In this document: one piece after another, positions 16,768 through 26,077 of the stretch
Numbering within the stretch: the stretch's first letter is position 1
Layout of the letters: each line of letters begins with the position of its first letter
DNA from: Riemerella columbina
Lineage (GTDB): Bacteria; Bacteroidota; Bacteroidia; Flavobacteriales; Weeksellaceae
Length of the DNA: 64,000 bases
Assembly (NCBI RefSeq): GCF_030517065.1
Contig: NZ_CP103950.1
Coordinates: 124,001-188,000, forward strand
Reading direction: 5' to 3'
Notes under the pieces: generated by a model
What the model was told of the DNA's origin: nothing
Seen by the model: only the letters and a program-made list of their open reading frames with translations
Database searches by the model: none
Program-made: the position numbers and the translations under genes

Positions 16768-17988
16768 ATGCACAACATCCAAGCTATACGCCAGCAATTC
16801 CCTATCCTTAATAGAGAAATCAACGGTCAGCCTTTGGTCTATTTAGACAATGCTGCCACTTCTCAAAAACCCATTTCCGTTTTAGAAACCTGCGAGTATT
16901 ACTATAAAGAACTCAATGCGAATGTCCACCGCGGCATCCACACCTTGAGCCAACTCGCGACCGAGGCAATGGAAGAAGCTCGGCAGAAAGTGCAACACTT
17001 CATCAACGCTCCACACGATTATGAAGTGATCTTTACCAAAGGGACTACAGAAGGCATCAATTTGGTGGCGTATGCCCTAACTTCTATGCTAAAAGCTGGG
17101 GACGAAATCATCATTTCCTACTTAGAGCACCATTCTAACATTGTCCCTTGGCAGATGCTTTGCGAGAGAACCGGTGCTAAACTAAGGGTCATCCCAATAG
17201 ATGATCAAGGCATCCTTCAAACCGATGTTTTAGAGCATTGGCTTTCTGAAAAAACCAAATTGGTAGCGGTGAACCAAGTTTCTAACGCCTTGGGAATCAT
17301 CAACCCCATTGAAACCATCATCAAGAAAACCAGAGCACTCTCTAATGCGTGGGTGTTGATTGATGGTGCGCAGTCTGTACCTCATTTTAAAATTGATGTG
17401 CAAGAGATGGATTGTGATTTTTTCGTGTTCTCTGGGCACAAAATGTACGCCCCTATGGGCACAGGAATTCTCTATGGCAAAGCCCATATTTTAGAGCAAC
17501 TAAGCCCTTTTCACGGCGGTGGCGAGATGATTGCTACTTGCTCTTTTGATGGCACCAGCTACGCTGGTTTGCCCTTCAAGTTTGAAGCTGGAACGCCCAA
17601 TGTAGGCGGCAATATCGCCTTGGGTGCTGCAATTGATTTTATGCTCAGCATTGGTCACGATACTCTTCAAAAACACGAAAAAGCCCTGATAGACTACGCA
17701 CAGCAACAACTCAAAACCATTGATGGACTTCAGATTTATGGCGAAAAAGCACCGCGTGTGGGGGCAATTTCTTTTAATTTGGAAGGCATAGGCATTGCGT
17801 CTGATGTGGGAATGATTTTAGACAAAATGGGCATTGCCGTGCGCACAGGACACCATTGCACACAGCCTATTATGGCATATTTTGGTATTGCAGGGACCGT
17901 AAGAGCCAGCTTTGCCATCTATAACACTTTTGAAGAAATAGACCGCCTAACCGAAGGGATTAGAAAAGTACAAAGAATGCTCGGCTAA
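16768..17988 (+). CDS. sufS: Cysteine desulfurase, SufS type
   Basis: PLP enzyme that takes sulfur from cysteine for Fe-S cluster assembly. 406 aa from the ATG at 16768 (MHNIQAIRQQFPIL). A TTG seven codons earlier gives a longer frame but is less likely. The Schiff-base lysine is in FSGHKMYAPMGTG (about K225) and the catalytic cysteine in RTGHHCTQPIM (about C364), the class II SufS pattern. No sufBCD genes are adjacent. Confidence 0.96.
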   Translation: MHNIQAIRQQFPILNREINGQPLVYLDNAATSQKPISVLETCEYYYKELNANVHRGIHTLSQLATEAMEEARQKVQHFINAPHDYEVIFTKGTTEGINLVAYALTSMLKAGDEIIISYLEHHSNIVPWQMLCERTGAKLRVIPIDDQGILQTDVLEHWLSEKTKLVAVNQVSNALGIINPIETIIKKTRALSNAWVLIDGAQSVPHFKIDVQEMDCDFFVFSGHKMYAPMGTGILYGKAHILEQLSPFHGGGEMIATCSFDGTSYAGLPFKFEAGTPNVGGNIALGAAIDFMLSIGHDTLQKHEKALIDYAQQQLKTIDGLQIYGEKAPRVGAISFNLEGIGIASDVGMILDKMGIAVRTGHHCTQPIMAYFGIAGTVRASFAIYNTFEEIDRLTEGIRKVQRMLG

Positions 17989-18128
17989 AAACTTTAAGAC
18001 TAAAATCAAGCATTTATCATTTTGATTTTAAATGATTTATAAAAAAGAAAGCCTTTGTACTGGGTTTTCAATATTTTTTTCTCAATAATCTTATGCCTAT
18101 TTTTGGGGCAGAAAATTGAATTATACTG

Positions 18129-19919
18129 ATGTCTGATATCATTAAACTATTACCCGATTTTGTTGCCAACCAAATAGCTGCTGGAGAGGTGGTGCAGCGC
18201 CCTGCATCCGTGGTTAAAGAATTATTAGAAAACGCCATAGATGCCAAAGCCACCAAGATAGAGCTCATCGTGAGAGATGCTGGCAAAAACTTAATCCAAG
18301 TGGTGGATAATGGTATCGGTATGTCTGAAACCGACGCTCGGATGGCATTTGAAAGGCACGCCACCTCTAAAATATACAGCACGGAGGATATTTTTAAAAT
18401 CTCCACCAAAGGGTTCCGCGGCGAGGCACTGGCATCTATAGCCGCTGTGGCGCAAGTGGAGCTCAAAACCAAGCAAGAACAAAACGCCATAGGCACCAAT
18501 ATTTATATAGAAGGCGGCGAGCTTCAGTTTCAAGAAGCCATACAAACCGCCGATGGCTCCAGCCTTTCCGTGAAAAATCTATTCTACAATGTGCCTGCCA
18601 GAAGGAAATTCCTTAAATCTGACAATGTAGAATTTAGGCATATCATTGATGAATTCCACCGCGTGGCACTGGCGCACGAGGAAATAGAATTCTCGCTTTT
18701 CCACAATGATGAGGAAATTTTTAAACTCAGAAAAGGTGGGCTCCTCCAGCGGATTGTGGAGATTTTTGGCAGGAAAATACAGCCATTGCTCATTCCTATA
18801 AAAGAAGATACCGATTGGATCAAACTCCACGGCTATGTCGCCAAACCCGAAGGCGCCAAAAGAACCCGCGGCGAGCAATTTTTCTTCGTGAATGGGCGTT
18901 TTTTCCGTAGTCCTTACCTCAACAAAGCCGTTCAGGAAGCCTTTGAAGGCTTGTTGCAGCACGGCTATACGCCTTCGTTTTTTCTCTATTTAGAGATAGA
19001 CCCTGAGCGCATTGATGTGAACATCCACCCACAAAAAACAGAGGTTAAATTTGAAGATGAAGCCTTGATTTTTGCCCTTATTCGGTCTACGGTTAAGCGG
19101 TCTTTGGGGGTTTACAACATCGCACCGAGTTTAGATTTTGACAAAGATGAACGCTATAATCCATTGCTCAACCTCCAAAAGCGAAATTATGAAAATGCCC
19201 ACCAGAAGAGCTCCAGCGTACCTCCGATGATCCAAGTCAATCGGGATTATAACCCCTTTAAACAAGAAGTGGTCAGCCTTGCCGAAGCCCAAGCGATGAT
19301 GGAAATCCACCAACAGAACATCACGGCGGCAGAGCCTTCTAAAATCAACCTTTTTGAAGATGAAGAGTTTGATGAAGACCTGATGCGCCTGCCCAACGGC
19401 TACTGGCTCTACAACCAAGGTGAGGAAACGTTTATGCTGGATTTAGGGCGAATGCATAGCCTGATCATCAGCCAGAAGCAAAAGCCTAAAACCCAAGATG
19501 CGGTTGGGCAGAAGTTGCTATTTTCTGTGGAATACCTACTCAACGAGGTTGAGAAAAACAAATACCGCAGCATCAAAAAATATCTGCCTCAACTGGGCTT
19601 TGAAATGGAACTGGGTGATGACCATGTGCTCCGCATCCACGCCATTCCTCAGGAGTTTAAGGAAACCCAAATCCATAGTTTTATGGAGAAACTTTTTGAG
19701 ATTTTGGAGTATAAAACGGAGGAAGATTTTATGGCGTATTACCAAAGCCAATGGGTTAAAATCAATGCTAAATCTCGCTTTGATTTTTTCTATAAAACTG
19801 AGGTTGAAGACCTCATCAAAGCCTTTTCAGAATTAGGTTTTCCAGAATATACCCCTGCGGGGAAAAAGTGCTATATCCGCCTCCCATTAGAGGAACTTAA
19901 AAATAAAATTAAAAATTAA
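18129..19919 (+). CDS. mutL: DNA mismatch repair protein MutL
   Basis: 596 aa. The GHKL ATPase N-terminus has all motifs: ELLENAIDAKATKIEL, DNGIGM and ATSKI with KGFRGEALASIAAVA. The C-terminal dimerisation domain begins near residue 415. Where endonuclease-type MutL has DQHAAHERxxxE, this one reads MLDLGRMHSLIISQK, so the metal-binding motif appears lost. It leads a tight operon with the rhomboid (4-bp gap) and EEP genes. Confidence 0.97.
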   Translation: MSDIIKLLPDFVANQIAAGEVVQRPASVVKELLENAIDAKATKIELIVRDAGKNLIQVVDNGIGMSETDARMAFERHATSKIYSTEDIFKISTKGFRGEALASIAAVAQVELKTKQEQNAIGTNIYIEGGELQFQEAIQTADGSSLSVKNLFYNVPARRKFLKSDNVEFRHIIDEFHRVALAHEEIEFSLFHNDEEIFKLRKGGLLQRIVEIFGRKIQPLLIPIKEDTDWIKLHGYVAKPEGAKRTRGEQFFFVNGRFFRSPYLNKAVQEAFEGLLQHGYTPSFFLYLEIDPERIDVNIHPQKTEVKFEDEALIFALIRSTVKRSLGVYNIAPSLDFDKDERYNPLLNLQKRNYENAHQKSSSVPPMIQVNRDYNPFKQEVVSLAEAQAMMEIHQQNITAAEPSKINLFEDEEFDEDLMRLPNGYWLYNQGEETFMLDLGRMHSLIISQKQKPKTQDAVGQKLLFSVEYLLNEVEKNKYRSIKKYLPQLGFEMELGDDHVLRIHAIPQEFKETQIHSFMEKLFEILEYKTEEDFMAYYQSQWVKINAKSRFDFFYKTEVEDLIKAFSELGFPEYTPAGKKCYIRLPLEELKNKIKN

Positions 19920-19923
19920 AACA

Positions 19924-20643
19924 ATGTTTCAGAATATCCCACCCATCACGCGCAACCTTATCATTATCAATGTATTGGTATTTTTAGTCGCAGAATATCT
20001 ACTACCACCGCAGGTTGATAACCTTTTGGCAGCTTATTTCCCACTATCGCCTAATTTTAGGTCGTGGCAGATTGTCACCCATATGTTTATGCACGGCGGT
20101 TTTACCCACTTGCTTTTCAATATGATAGGGCTGTGGAGCTTTGGTCCTGTGCTGGAGCGTGTTTTAGGCGAGAAGAAGTATATCATCCTCTATTTTCTGA
20201 GTGGATTGGGGGCGTTTATCATCTTTAACCTTTGGAATTATTACAACTATTATGAACTCACCAATGCGCTACAAGCCCAAGGTGCCGATTTAGCCCTACT
20301 CTTCCGAAATTCAGATTTAAGCCACCTGCGTTTGGACACTTCTGGGGAGGCTTTGGAGTTTCAAAAATTCTTAATTACGCCTATGGTAGGGGCTTCGGGG
20401 GCACTTTTTGGTGTGCTGGCAGCTTTTACCGTGTTGTTCCCAGATGCCAAATTGATATTCCTGTTTATCCCGTTCCCTATCAAGGCTAAGATCCTCTTCC
20501 CTATCTTTATCATCGGTTCTCTTTATTTAGGGTTAAGCCAAAGGGAAGGCGATAATGTGGCGCACTTCGCTCACTTAGGTGGGGCGTTAGTCGGTTATAT
20601 TTTAGTGCAATTATGGCGGAAAAATCAGTTTAGAATACAATAA
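19924..20643 (+). CDS. Rhomboid-family intramembrane serine protease
   Basis: 239 aa, six transmembrane segments. The catalytic Ser is in VGASGALFG and the catalytic His in HFAHLGGALVG. The L1 loop/TM2 signature is MHGGFTHLLFNM. A charged insert (LQAQGADLALLFRNSDLSH) lies between TM3 and TM4. Cleaves membrane-protein substrates within the bilayer; no substrate can be inferred. 4 bp after mutL. Confidence 0.93.
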   Translation: MFQNIPPITRNLIIINVLVFLVAEYLLPPQVDNLLAAYFPLSPNFRSWQIVTHMFMHGGFTHLLFNMIGLWSFGPVLERVLGEKKYIILYFLSGLGAFIIFNLWNYYNYYELTNALQAQGADLALLFRNSDLSHLRLDTSGEALEFQKFLITPMVGASGALFGVLAAFTVLFPDAKLIFLFIPFPIKAKILFPIFIIGSLYLGLSQREGDNVAHFAHLGGALVGYILVQLWRKNQFRIQ

Positions 20644-20649
20644 TCAGAG

Positions 20650-21636
20650 ATGTTTATCCTCCGAAATCTCATCTTGATTGGGCATCTTATTTTGGTGCTC
20701 CTCATCTATGCCACATCGCTGAATGCGGTGGTACCCCCGAGGTTTTTACCAGAGCTGAACCTCCTTGCGTTGGCGTTTCCCTTTATGGTGGTGGCGCATC
20801 TCTTGCTATGTTTATTTTGGCTTTTCAAATGGCGAAAAAGAGGGCTTTTGTTCCTATTGTCTTCGGTACTGATGATCACACCGATTAGGCGGTGGGTCAA
20901 TTATTCCCCTCAGCAAAAAGTGGCAAGTTCCGCTTATAAAATCCTTAGTTTTAATATTAAAAACGGAGCACAAGGCACACTCAATATCAAAAATTTTATT
21001 GATGACCAAGACCCTGATGTGGTGATTTTACAAGAATCTGTGGCGTATAGGGAGAAGCAAGAGCGACTGCCCTACCGAGATAAAATAGACCTTCTCACTT
21101 TTTATAGCAAAACGCCAATTCTACGCTCTGGGCGGATTTTGGAGCACGAAGATAACGGCTATGCCGCGTATATAGACACCCAAATTAACCACCAAACGGT
21201 GCGCATCATCAATATTTATTTGAAGCCTTTTGAGCTTAATAAAGCTATGGTCAAACCAAGTAAAAATTTGGATATTACTGAGGAAAAAGCCAAAGGATTA
21301 CTCAAGCGGTTTATCCCCGTGTTCAAAGCCCACCAGAACCAAGTGGAGCAAATCCGAAAGGCGGTAGAAACCTCGCCATACCCTGTGATTTTAGGCGGCG
21401 ATTTTAACGCTGTACCCAATTCTTACGAATATTACCACCTCACGGCGGCACCGCTTCAGGATAGTTTTTTAGCGCAGGGCAACGGCTTGGGGACTTCTTT
21501 CCACGATTATAAAATCCCTATTCGGATTGATTATTTGCTATTTTCGCCAAAGTTTGAAATTCAGCATTTTGATACGGATAGAAGTCGCCAGATCTCTGAC
21601 CACTACCCCATTATCGCTACTTTTCAATTGAAATAA
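20650..21636 (+). CDS. Endonuclease/exonuclease/phosphatase-family membrane protein
   Basis: 328 aa. Two or three N-terminal transmembrane segments (residues ~5-85) are followed by an EEP (DNase I-like) domain with ILQESV (metal-binding Glu), GGDFNAVPNS and the C-terminal SDHYPIIATF. Catalytic residues look intact. The substrate could be nucleic acid or a phosphoester. 6 bp after the rhomboid gene; last gene of the operon. Confidence 0.9.
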   Translation: MFILRNLILIGHLILVLLIYATSLNAVVPPRFLPELNLLALAFPFMVVAHLLLCLFWLFKWRKRGLLFLLSSVLMITPIRRWVNYSPQQKVASSAYKILSFNIKNGAQGTLNIKNFIDDQDPDVVILQESVAYREKQERLPYRDKIDLLTFYSKTPILRSGRILEHEDNGYAAYIDTQINHQTVRIINIYLKPFELNKAMVKPSKNLDITEEKAKGLLKRFIPVFKAHQNQVEQIRKAVETSPYPVILGGDFNAVPNSYEYYHLTAAPLQDSFLAQGNGLGTSFHDYKIPIRIDYLLFSPKFEIQHFDTDRSRQISDHYPIIATFQLK

Positions 21637-21671
21637 CAAGCACTTACCCAAAGGCTGGATAAGTGCTTGTT
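21635..21671. terminator. Stem-loop between convergent EEP gene and rho
   Basis: Perfect 12-bp inverted repeat AACAAGCACTTA / TAAGTGCTTGTT with 13-nt loop, between two converging genes. It probably terminates in both directions; the U-run is weak. Confidence 0.65.
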
Positions 21672-21692
21672 TATGCTCTATAAAAGCTGATG

Positions 21693-23372
21693 TTATTTAT
21701 TCATAGACATCAGGAATTCCTCGTTATTGAGGGTGCCTTTCATATGTTTTTGTACGAATTCCATAGCTTCCACAGGGTTCATATCAGAGAGGTATTTTCT
21801 GAGAATCCACATCCGCTGTTGGGTGAGTTCATCGTGGAGAATATCATCTCTTCTGGTGCTGGATGCCACCAAATCTACCGCTGGGAATATACGGCGGTTA
21901 GCGATTTTTCTATCTAACACCAATTCCATATTTCCTGTTCCTTTAAATTCTTCAAAGATCACCTCATCCATTTTAGAACCTGTGTCTATCAGCGCCGTTG
22001 CGATAATGGTCAGTGAGCCACCGCCTTCTATCTTCCTTGCGGCACCAAAGAACCTTTTAGGTCTGTGCAAAGCGTTGGCGTCTACCCCACCCGATAGGAT
22101 TTTCCCTGAAGCTGGCGTTACCGTGTTGTAAGCTCTTGCCAAACGCGTGATGGAGTCTAATAAAATCACCACATCGTGGCCACATTCTACCATTCTTTGG
22201 GCTTTGGAGAGGACTAAATTTGCGACTTTAACATGCTTTTCCGCCGACTCATCAAAGGTGGAAGCGATCACTTCTGCATTCACGCTTCTCTGCATATCGG
22301 TTACCTCCTCTGGGCGTTCATCAATCAAGAGAATCATCATATAGGCCTCTGGGTGGTTGGCAGAAATAGAGTTGGCAATTTCTTTGAGGAGCATGGTTTT
22401 ACCTGTTTTCGGCTGGGCGACAATCATAGCACGCTGCCCTTTGCCTATCGGCGCAAATAAATCCACCACACGGGTTGCCAAAGTGGCGTTCTCCCCCGCG
22501 AGGTTAAACTTCTCTTGCGGAAATAGCGGCGTTAAATGCTCAAATGCCACACGGTCTTTGATGAAACTCAAATCTCTGCCATTAACCTCTAACGGCTTCT
22601 GTAGCGAGAAATATTTTTCGCCCTCTTTGGGGAGCCTCACATAGCCTTTTACGGTATCTCCTGTTTTCAGCCCGTAGTTTCTAATCTGGTTGGTAGACAC
22701 ATACACATCATCTGGCGAAGAGATGTAGTTGAAGTCCGCGGAACGCAAAAAGCCGTAGTTGTCTGGTAAAATTTCTAAAACGCCCTCTATGGTAACCACT
22801 TGGTCAAAGTTAAAGGTCTTCTCTGGTGTGGTTTCCTCCTTTTTAGTTGGCGTTCGTTCGGTTTTATTGCGCTGATGGTTAGGGGTTTCCGCTGAATTTT
22901 CTTTGGTAGAAGCCTCGGGCTGAGGTACGGTTGGTGTGTCGGTTTTCTTTTTGGTGCGGCGGCGTGGGGTTTTCTTGGTTGATGCCTCCTCTGTTGTAGA
23001 GGGTTTTGGAGTGCTCTCTTCCGCCGTTTCTGGTTGTGGCGCTTCTGCTTTCTCTTGTGGTGCAGATGGCGCTTCTGGGGTGGTTGTGGTGGTATTTTTA
23101 GCCTCTTGTGGTGCCGTTTTTTTCCTTCTCCCTGGTGTTTTTCTTTCTTTGGTCTCGGGTTGAGGTGTCTCTACTTTGGCTTCGGCAGGCATTTCTATTT
23201 TTTGAGAACTCAAATAATCTTTAATGTTCTGGGGGTTGGTGGCTTGGAAATCCAAAATGGCATAAATTTTATCCTTAGTGGTGCTGCCTCTTTTGGTTTT
23301 TATTCCTAAATCCTTAGTAATTTGAGTAATATCCGCTGAGGATTTAGACTCAAGGTTTTCAAAATCAAACAT
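21693..23372 (-). CDS. rho: Transcription termination factor Rho
   Basis: Hexameric RNA helicase. 559 aa. A Rho_N/SAP-like start (residues 1-60) is followed by a low-complexity Thr/Glu/Pro/Lys-rich insert of about 130 residues, as in other Bacteroidota Rho. The RNA-binding cold-shock fold ([15 protein letters not shown]) and the ATPase core follow, with Walker [12 protein letters not shown] (near 320) and [16 protein letters not shown]. Faces divergently from DUF4293. Confidence 0.98.
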   Translation of the reverse strand: MFDFENLESKSSADITQITKDLGIKTKRGSTTKDKIYAILDFQATNPQNIKDYLSSQKIEMPAEAKVETPQPETKERKTPGRRKKTAPQEAKNTTTTTPEAPSAPQEKAEAPQPETAEESTPKPSTTEEASTKKTPRRRTKKKTDTPTVPQPEASTKENSAETPNHQRNKTERTPTKKEETTPEKTFNFDQVVTIEGVLEILPDNYGFLRSADFNYISSPDDVYVSTNQIRNYGLKTGDTVKGYVRLPKEGEKYFSLQKPLEVNGRDLSFIKDRVAFEHLTPLFPQEKFNLAGENATLATRVVDLFAPIGKGQRAMIVAQPKTGKTMLLKEIANSISANHPEAYMMILLIDERPEEVTDMQRSVNAEVIASTFDESAEKHVKVANLVLSKAQRMVECGHDVVILLDSITRLARAYNTVTPASGKILSGGVDANALHRPKRFFGAARKIEGGGSLTIIATALIDTGSKMDEVIFEEFKGTGNMELVLDRKIANRRIFPAVDLVASSTRRDDILHDELTQQRMWILRKYLSDMNPVEAMEFVQKHMKGTLNNEEFLMSMNK

Positions 23373-23510
23373 ATAATGTTTTTTCTATAAATGAATTAAG
23401 TACTGTTTTTGGTAAAATGATTTAAAAGACACATCAGGAAATGATGGCTTTATAATAAAAGTTAATACTGCAAATCTACACTATTTTTCGGAAATACGAA
23501 AAAATATTAG

Positions 23511-23518
23511 TACTTTTG
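23511..23518 (+). promoter_or_regulatory. -7 promoter element of the DUF4293 gene
   Basis: TACTTTTG, a perfect TAnnTTTG, 17 bp before the ATG at 23536. Confidence 0.6.
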
Positions 23519-23535
23519 CCCTTAAAATTTCTTAG

Positions 23536-23928
23536 ATGCTACAAAGAATACAAACCGTATGGCTGTTTTTGGCTCTATTAAGCGCTGTGTTTCTCTCGAT
23601 CAGTGGGGGAGATGTGGAAGTTTTTAATCTGGGCAACCTCCCTATTTTAGCGGGTTGTGCGGTGCTTATCGCTCTAAACCTCTTGAGCATTCTAAGCTAT
23701 AAATATAGAAAAAGACAAATCCTACTGAACCAAATCAGTATGGTGATAAACGCTTTGTTGATTGGTTTACTGGTTTACTGGCTACTCAACCTACCCGGAG
23801 GAATTGCTATTCCTGAGAAGGGTATTGAGCCGCTATTTCCGTCTATTGCGGTGGTGTGTTTGCTTATTGCAAATGTCTATATCCGCAGGGACGACAGGCT
23901 TGTAAAATCTGTAGACAGACTTCGGTAA
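23536..23928 (+). CDS. DUF4293-family membrane protein
   Basis: 130 aa, four transmembrane segments, beginning MLQRIQTVWLFLALLSAVF. The MxQRIQT start is characteristic of the Bacteroidota-specific DUF4293 family, often divergent from rho as here. Function unknown. Followed by a strong terminator. Confidence 0.85.
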   Translation: MLQRIQTVWLFLALLSAVFLSISGGDVEVFNLGNLPILAGCAVLIALNLLSILSYKYRKRQILLNQISMVINALLIGLLVYWLLNLPGGIAIPEKGIEPLFPSIAVVCLLIANVYIRRDDRLVKSVDRLR

Positions 23929-23952
23929 ACATACAACGATTTATTTTGAGTG

Positions 23953-23990
23953 AAAACCAGTTTTATCAATGATAGAGCTGGTTTTTTATT
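23953..23990 (+). terminator. Rho-independent terminator after DUF4293
   Basis: 15-bp stem (two G-T pairs) from 23953-23967 to 23971-23985 with a 3-nt AAT loop, then a T-rich tract. Confidence 0.85.
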
Positions 23991-24057
23991 TTATCCTTTA
24001 AGCCTAAATCTCTATTACAAATCTATTCTATACCACTCCAATTTAGATTATTTTAAT

Positions 24058-24065
24058 TACTTTTG
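24058..24065 (+). promoter_or_regulatory. -7 promoter element of the ABC exporter gene
   Basis: TACTTTTG, a perfect TAnnTTTG, 18 bp before the ATG at 24084. It supports that ATG, rather than a later codon, as the original start. Confidence 0.55.
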
Positions 24066-24083
24066 TGGCTTAATTTCGTGTTA

Positions 24084-25921
24084 ATGAAACCGCTAAAAAG
24101 AATTCTTAATTTTGCGAAACCTCATCAAAAATACCTCTGGGGGGAGTATGGTTTTCAATATTCTATACTCTGTATTGCAGATTTTTTTCTGTGCTCTCTA
24201 TGCTCCCTGTGCTCAGGATTATTTTGAATTTAGACCGTGTAGATACTACCCAAAAACCGAGTTATGATGGGCATATCAGTAATTATTTCGGTTATTTAAA
24301 AGATTTGCTCTACTATAAAATTCAGGTTTATAACGAGGTCTATGGTGGCGTTACCGTACTGGCGTGGCTGTGCATCATTACCGCTATAGCCTTTCTACTC
24401 AGAAATTTATTCCGATACTTGGGGGCTTACCTCTTGGTTAACTATAGGGTAGGGATTACCAAAGACCTGCGGACAGCGCTCTACCACAAGTTTCTAAAAC
24501 TCCCTGTGGCTTTCTTTACGGAGCAACGCCGTGGAGATATGATGTCCCGAATTTCTAACGATGTAGGTGCGGTGGAAGGTGGCATTATGGGCGCTTTGGT
24601 AGACCTGATCAACGCTCCTTTTATGATCATCTTTTCTTTGGTGATGCTCTTTCTCTTAGATGCCCAACTGACCTTATTTTCACTGATTGTTTTTCCACTG
24701 ATGGGCTGGCTGATTTCGTGGATAGGGAAGAGCCTCAAAAGACAAGCCCACTATGCGCAGTCCGAGTTGGGGAACCTCTTTTCCTTAGTAGATGAAACAC
24801 TCAAATCTTCTAAAATCATTAAAATTTTTAATGCTGATAAAATCCTTGAAAACCGTTTTGATACCACCACCAACCTTTGGAAAAAACACAGCATCGCGAT
24901 GAGCCGCAGAAGGGAGTTAGCGTCTCCTATGAGCGAGTTTTTAGGCTCGGTGACGATGCTCCTTATCACTTGGTTTTCAGGCGTTAGCGTTATCAATGGT
25001 ACCAATAGCGACCCGATTACCTTCCTCGGTTTTTTAGGTATTTTCTACCAAATATTAGCCCCAGCCAAACAACTGTCTAACGCGATATCCTCCATCCAAG
25101 GCGGTATGGCGAGTTTAGAGCGCGTGTCGGAGGTTTTAGATTATAATTTAAAGGTGCAAGAAGTTGCCCATCCTATCCACATTAGCGCTTTGGAGCGAGA
25201 CATCAGATTTGAAGATATTAGTTTCCATTATAATGCAGACCACCTGATTTTAGACCACTTTTCTATGGTGCTTCCTAAGGGCAAAACTGTAGCGCTGGTG
25301 GGACAATCGGGGAGTGGTAAAACTACGGTTGCCAACCTTTTAGCGCGTTTTTATGATGTGAATGCTGGCAGCATCAAAGTCGATGGAACCGACATCCGAG
25401 AGCTTCATATTAACGACTACCGCCATCTTTTGGGTATGGTTACTCAAGAATCGGTGCTGTTTAATGATAGCATCTACAACAACATCCTGATGGGAAAACC
25501 TGATGCCACAGAAGCGGAGGTTATCGCAGCGGCTAAAATAGCCAATGCCCACCAGTTTATCGAGCACTTCCCTGAGGGCTACCATACCAATATTGGCGAT
25601 GATGGCAGCAAGCTTTCAGGTGGGCAGAAACAGCGGATTTCCATCGCAAGGGCGGTGCTTAAAAATCCACCAATTATGATTTTAGATGAAGCTACCTCTG
25701 CGCTGGATACCGAGAGCGAAAAACTGGTGCAAGATGCTTTGGATAAGATGATGGAGAACCGCACTTCCCTCATCATTGCCCACCGCCTCTCCACCATACA
25801 GAAGGCAGACCACATCATCGTGATGGAAAAAGGCAAAGTGGTGGAAGAAGGTAACCACCAACAGCTCATCGCTAAAAATGGCGTTTATAAAAAACTGGTA
25901 GAACTTCAGAATTTTGATTAA
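24084..25921 (+). CDS. MsbA-like ABC exporter with two N-terminal frameshifts
   Basis: Fused permease/ATPase half-transporter, probably lipid or drug export. The original start is the ATG at 24084 (MKPLKRILNFAKPHQKYLWG). The frame is then lost at a G6 run (24139-24144) and again at a T7 run (24182-24188). Removing one base from each restores a continuous protein through helix 1 (SMVFNILYSVLQIF, SVLSMLPVL) of about 612 aa. As it stands, only a frame from the GTG at 24191 (576 aa) is open, lacking helix 1. ATPase motifs are complete: VGQSGSGKTTVANLL, LSGGQKQRISIARA, ILDEATSALD, LIIAHRLSTI. Sequencing error and real inactivation are both possible. Confidence 0.9.
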
Positions 25922-26049
25922 AACCCTCAACCTCAGCCACGGCACACCGCCACCGCTGGGGTTTATTTTTGATTTTTTTAACCCTTAAATCTGCGCTAAA
26001 GTACATAAAAATATAGCCTTAAAAACTTTTAAATAATCAAATTAAAGGC

Positions 26050-26057
26050 TACTTTTG
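26050..26057 (+). promoter_or_regulatory. -7 promoter element of glyS
   Basis: TACTTTTG, a perfect TAnnTTTG, 20 bp before the glyS ATG. Confidence 0.6.
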
Positions 26058-26077
26058 CAGAAGAATATTTTAAAATT

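Noticed and set aside
25922..25980. GC-rich stretch with AAACCC/GGGGTTT after the ABC exporter as a terminator
   Set aside because: The stem pairs imperfectly with a large loop; not convincing enough to list.
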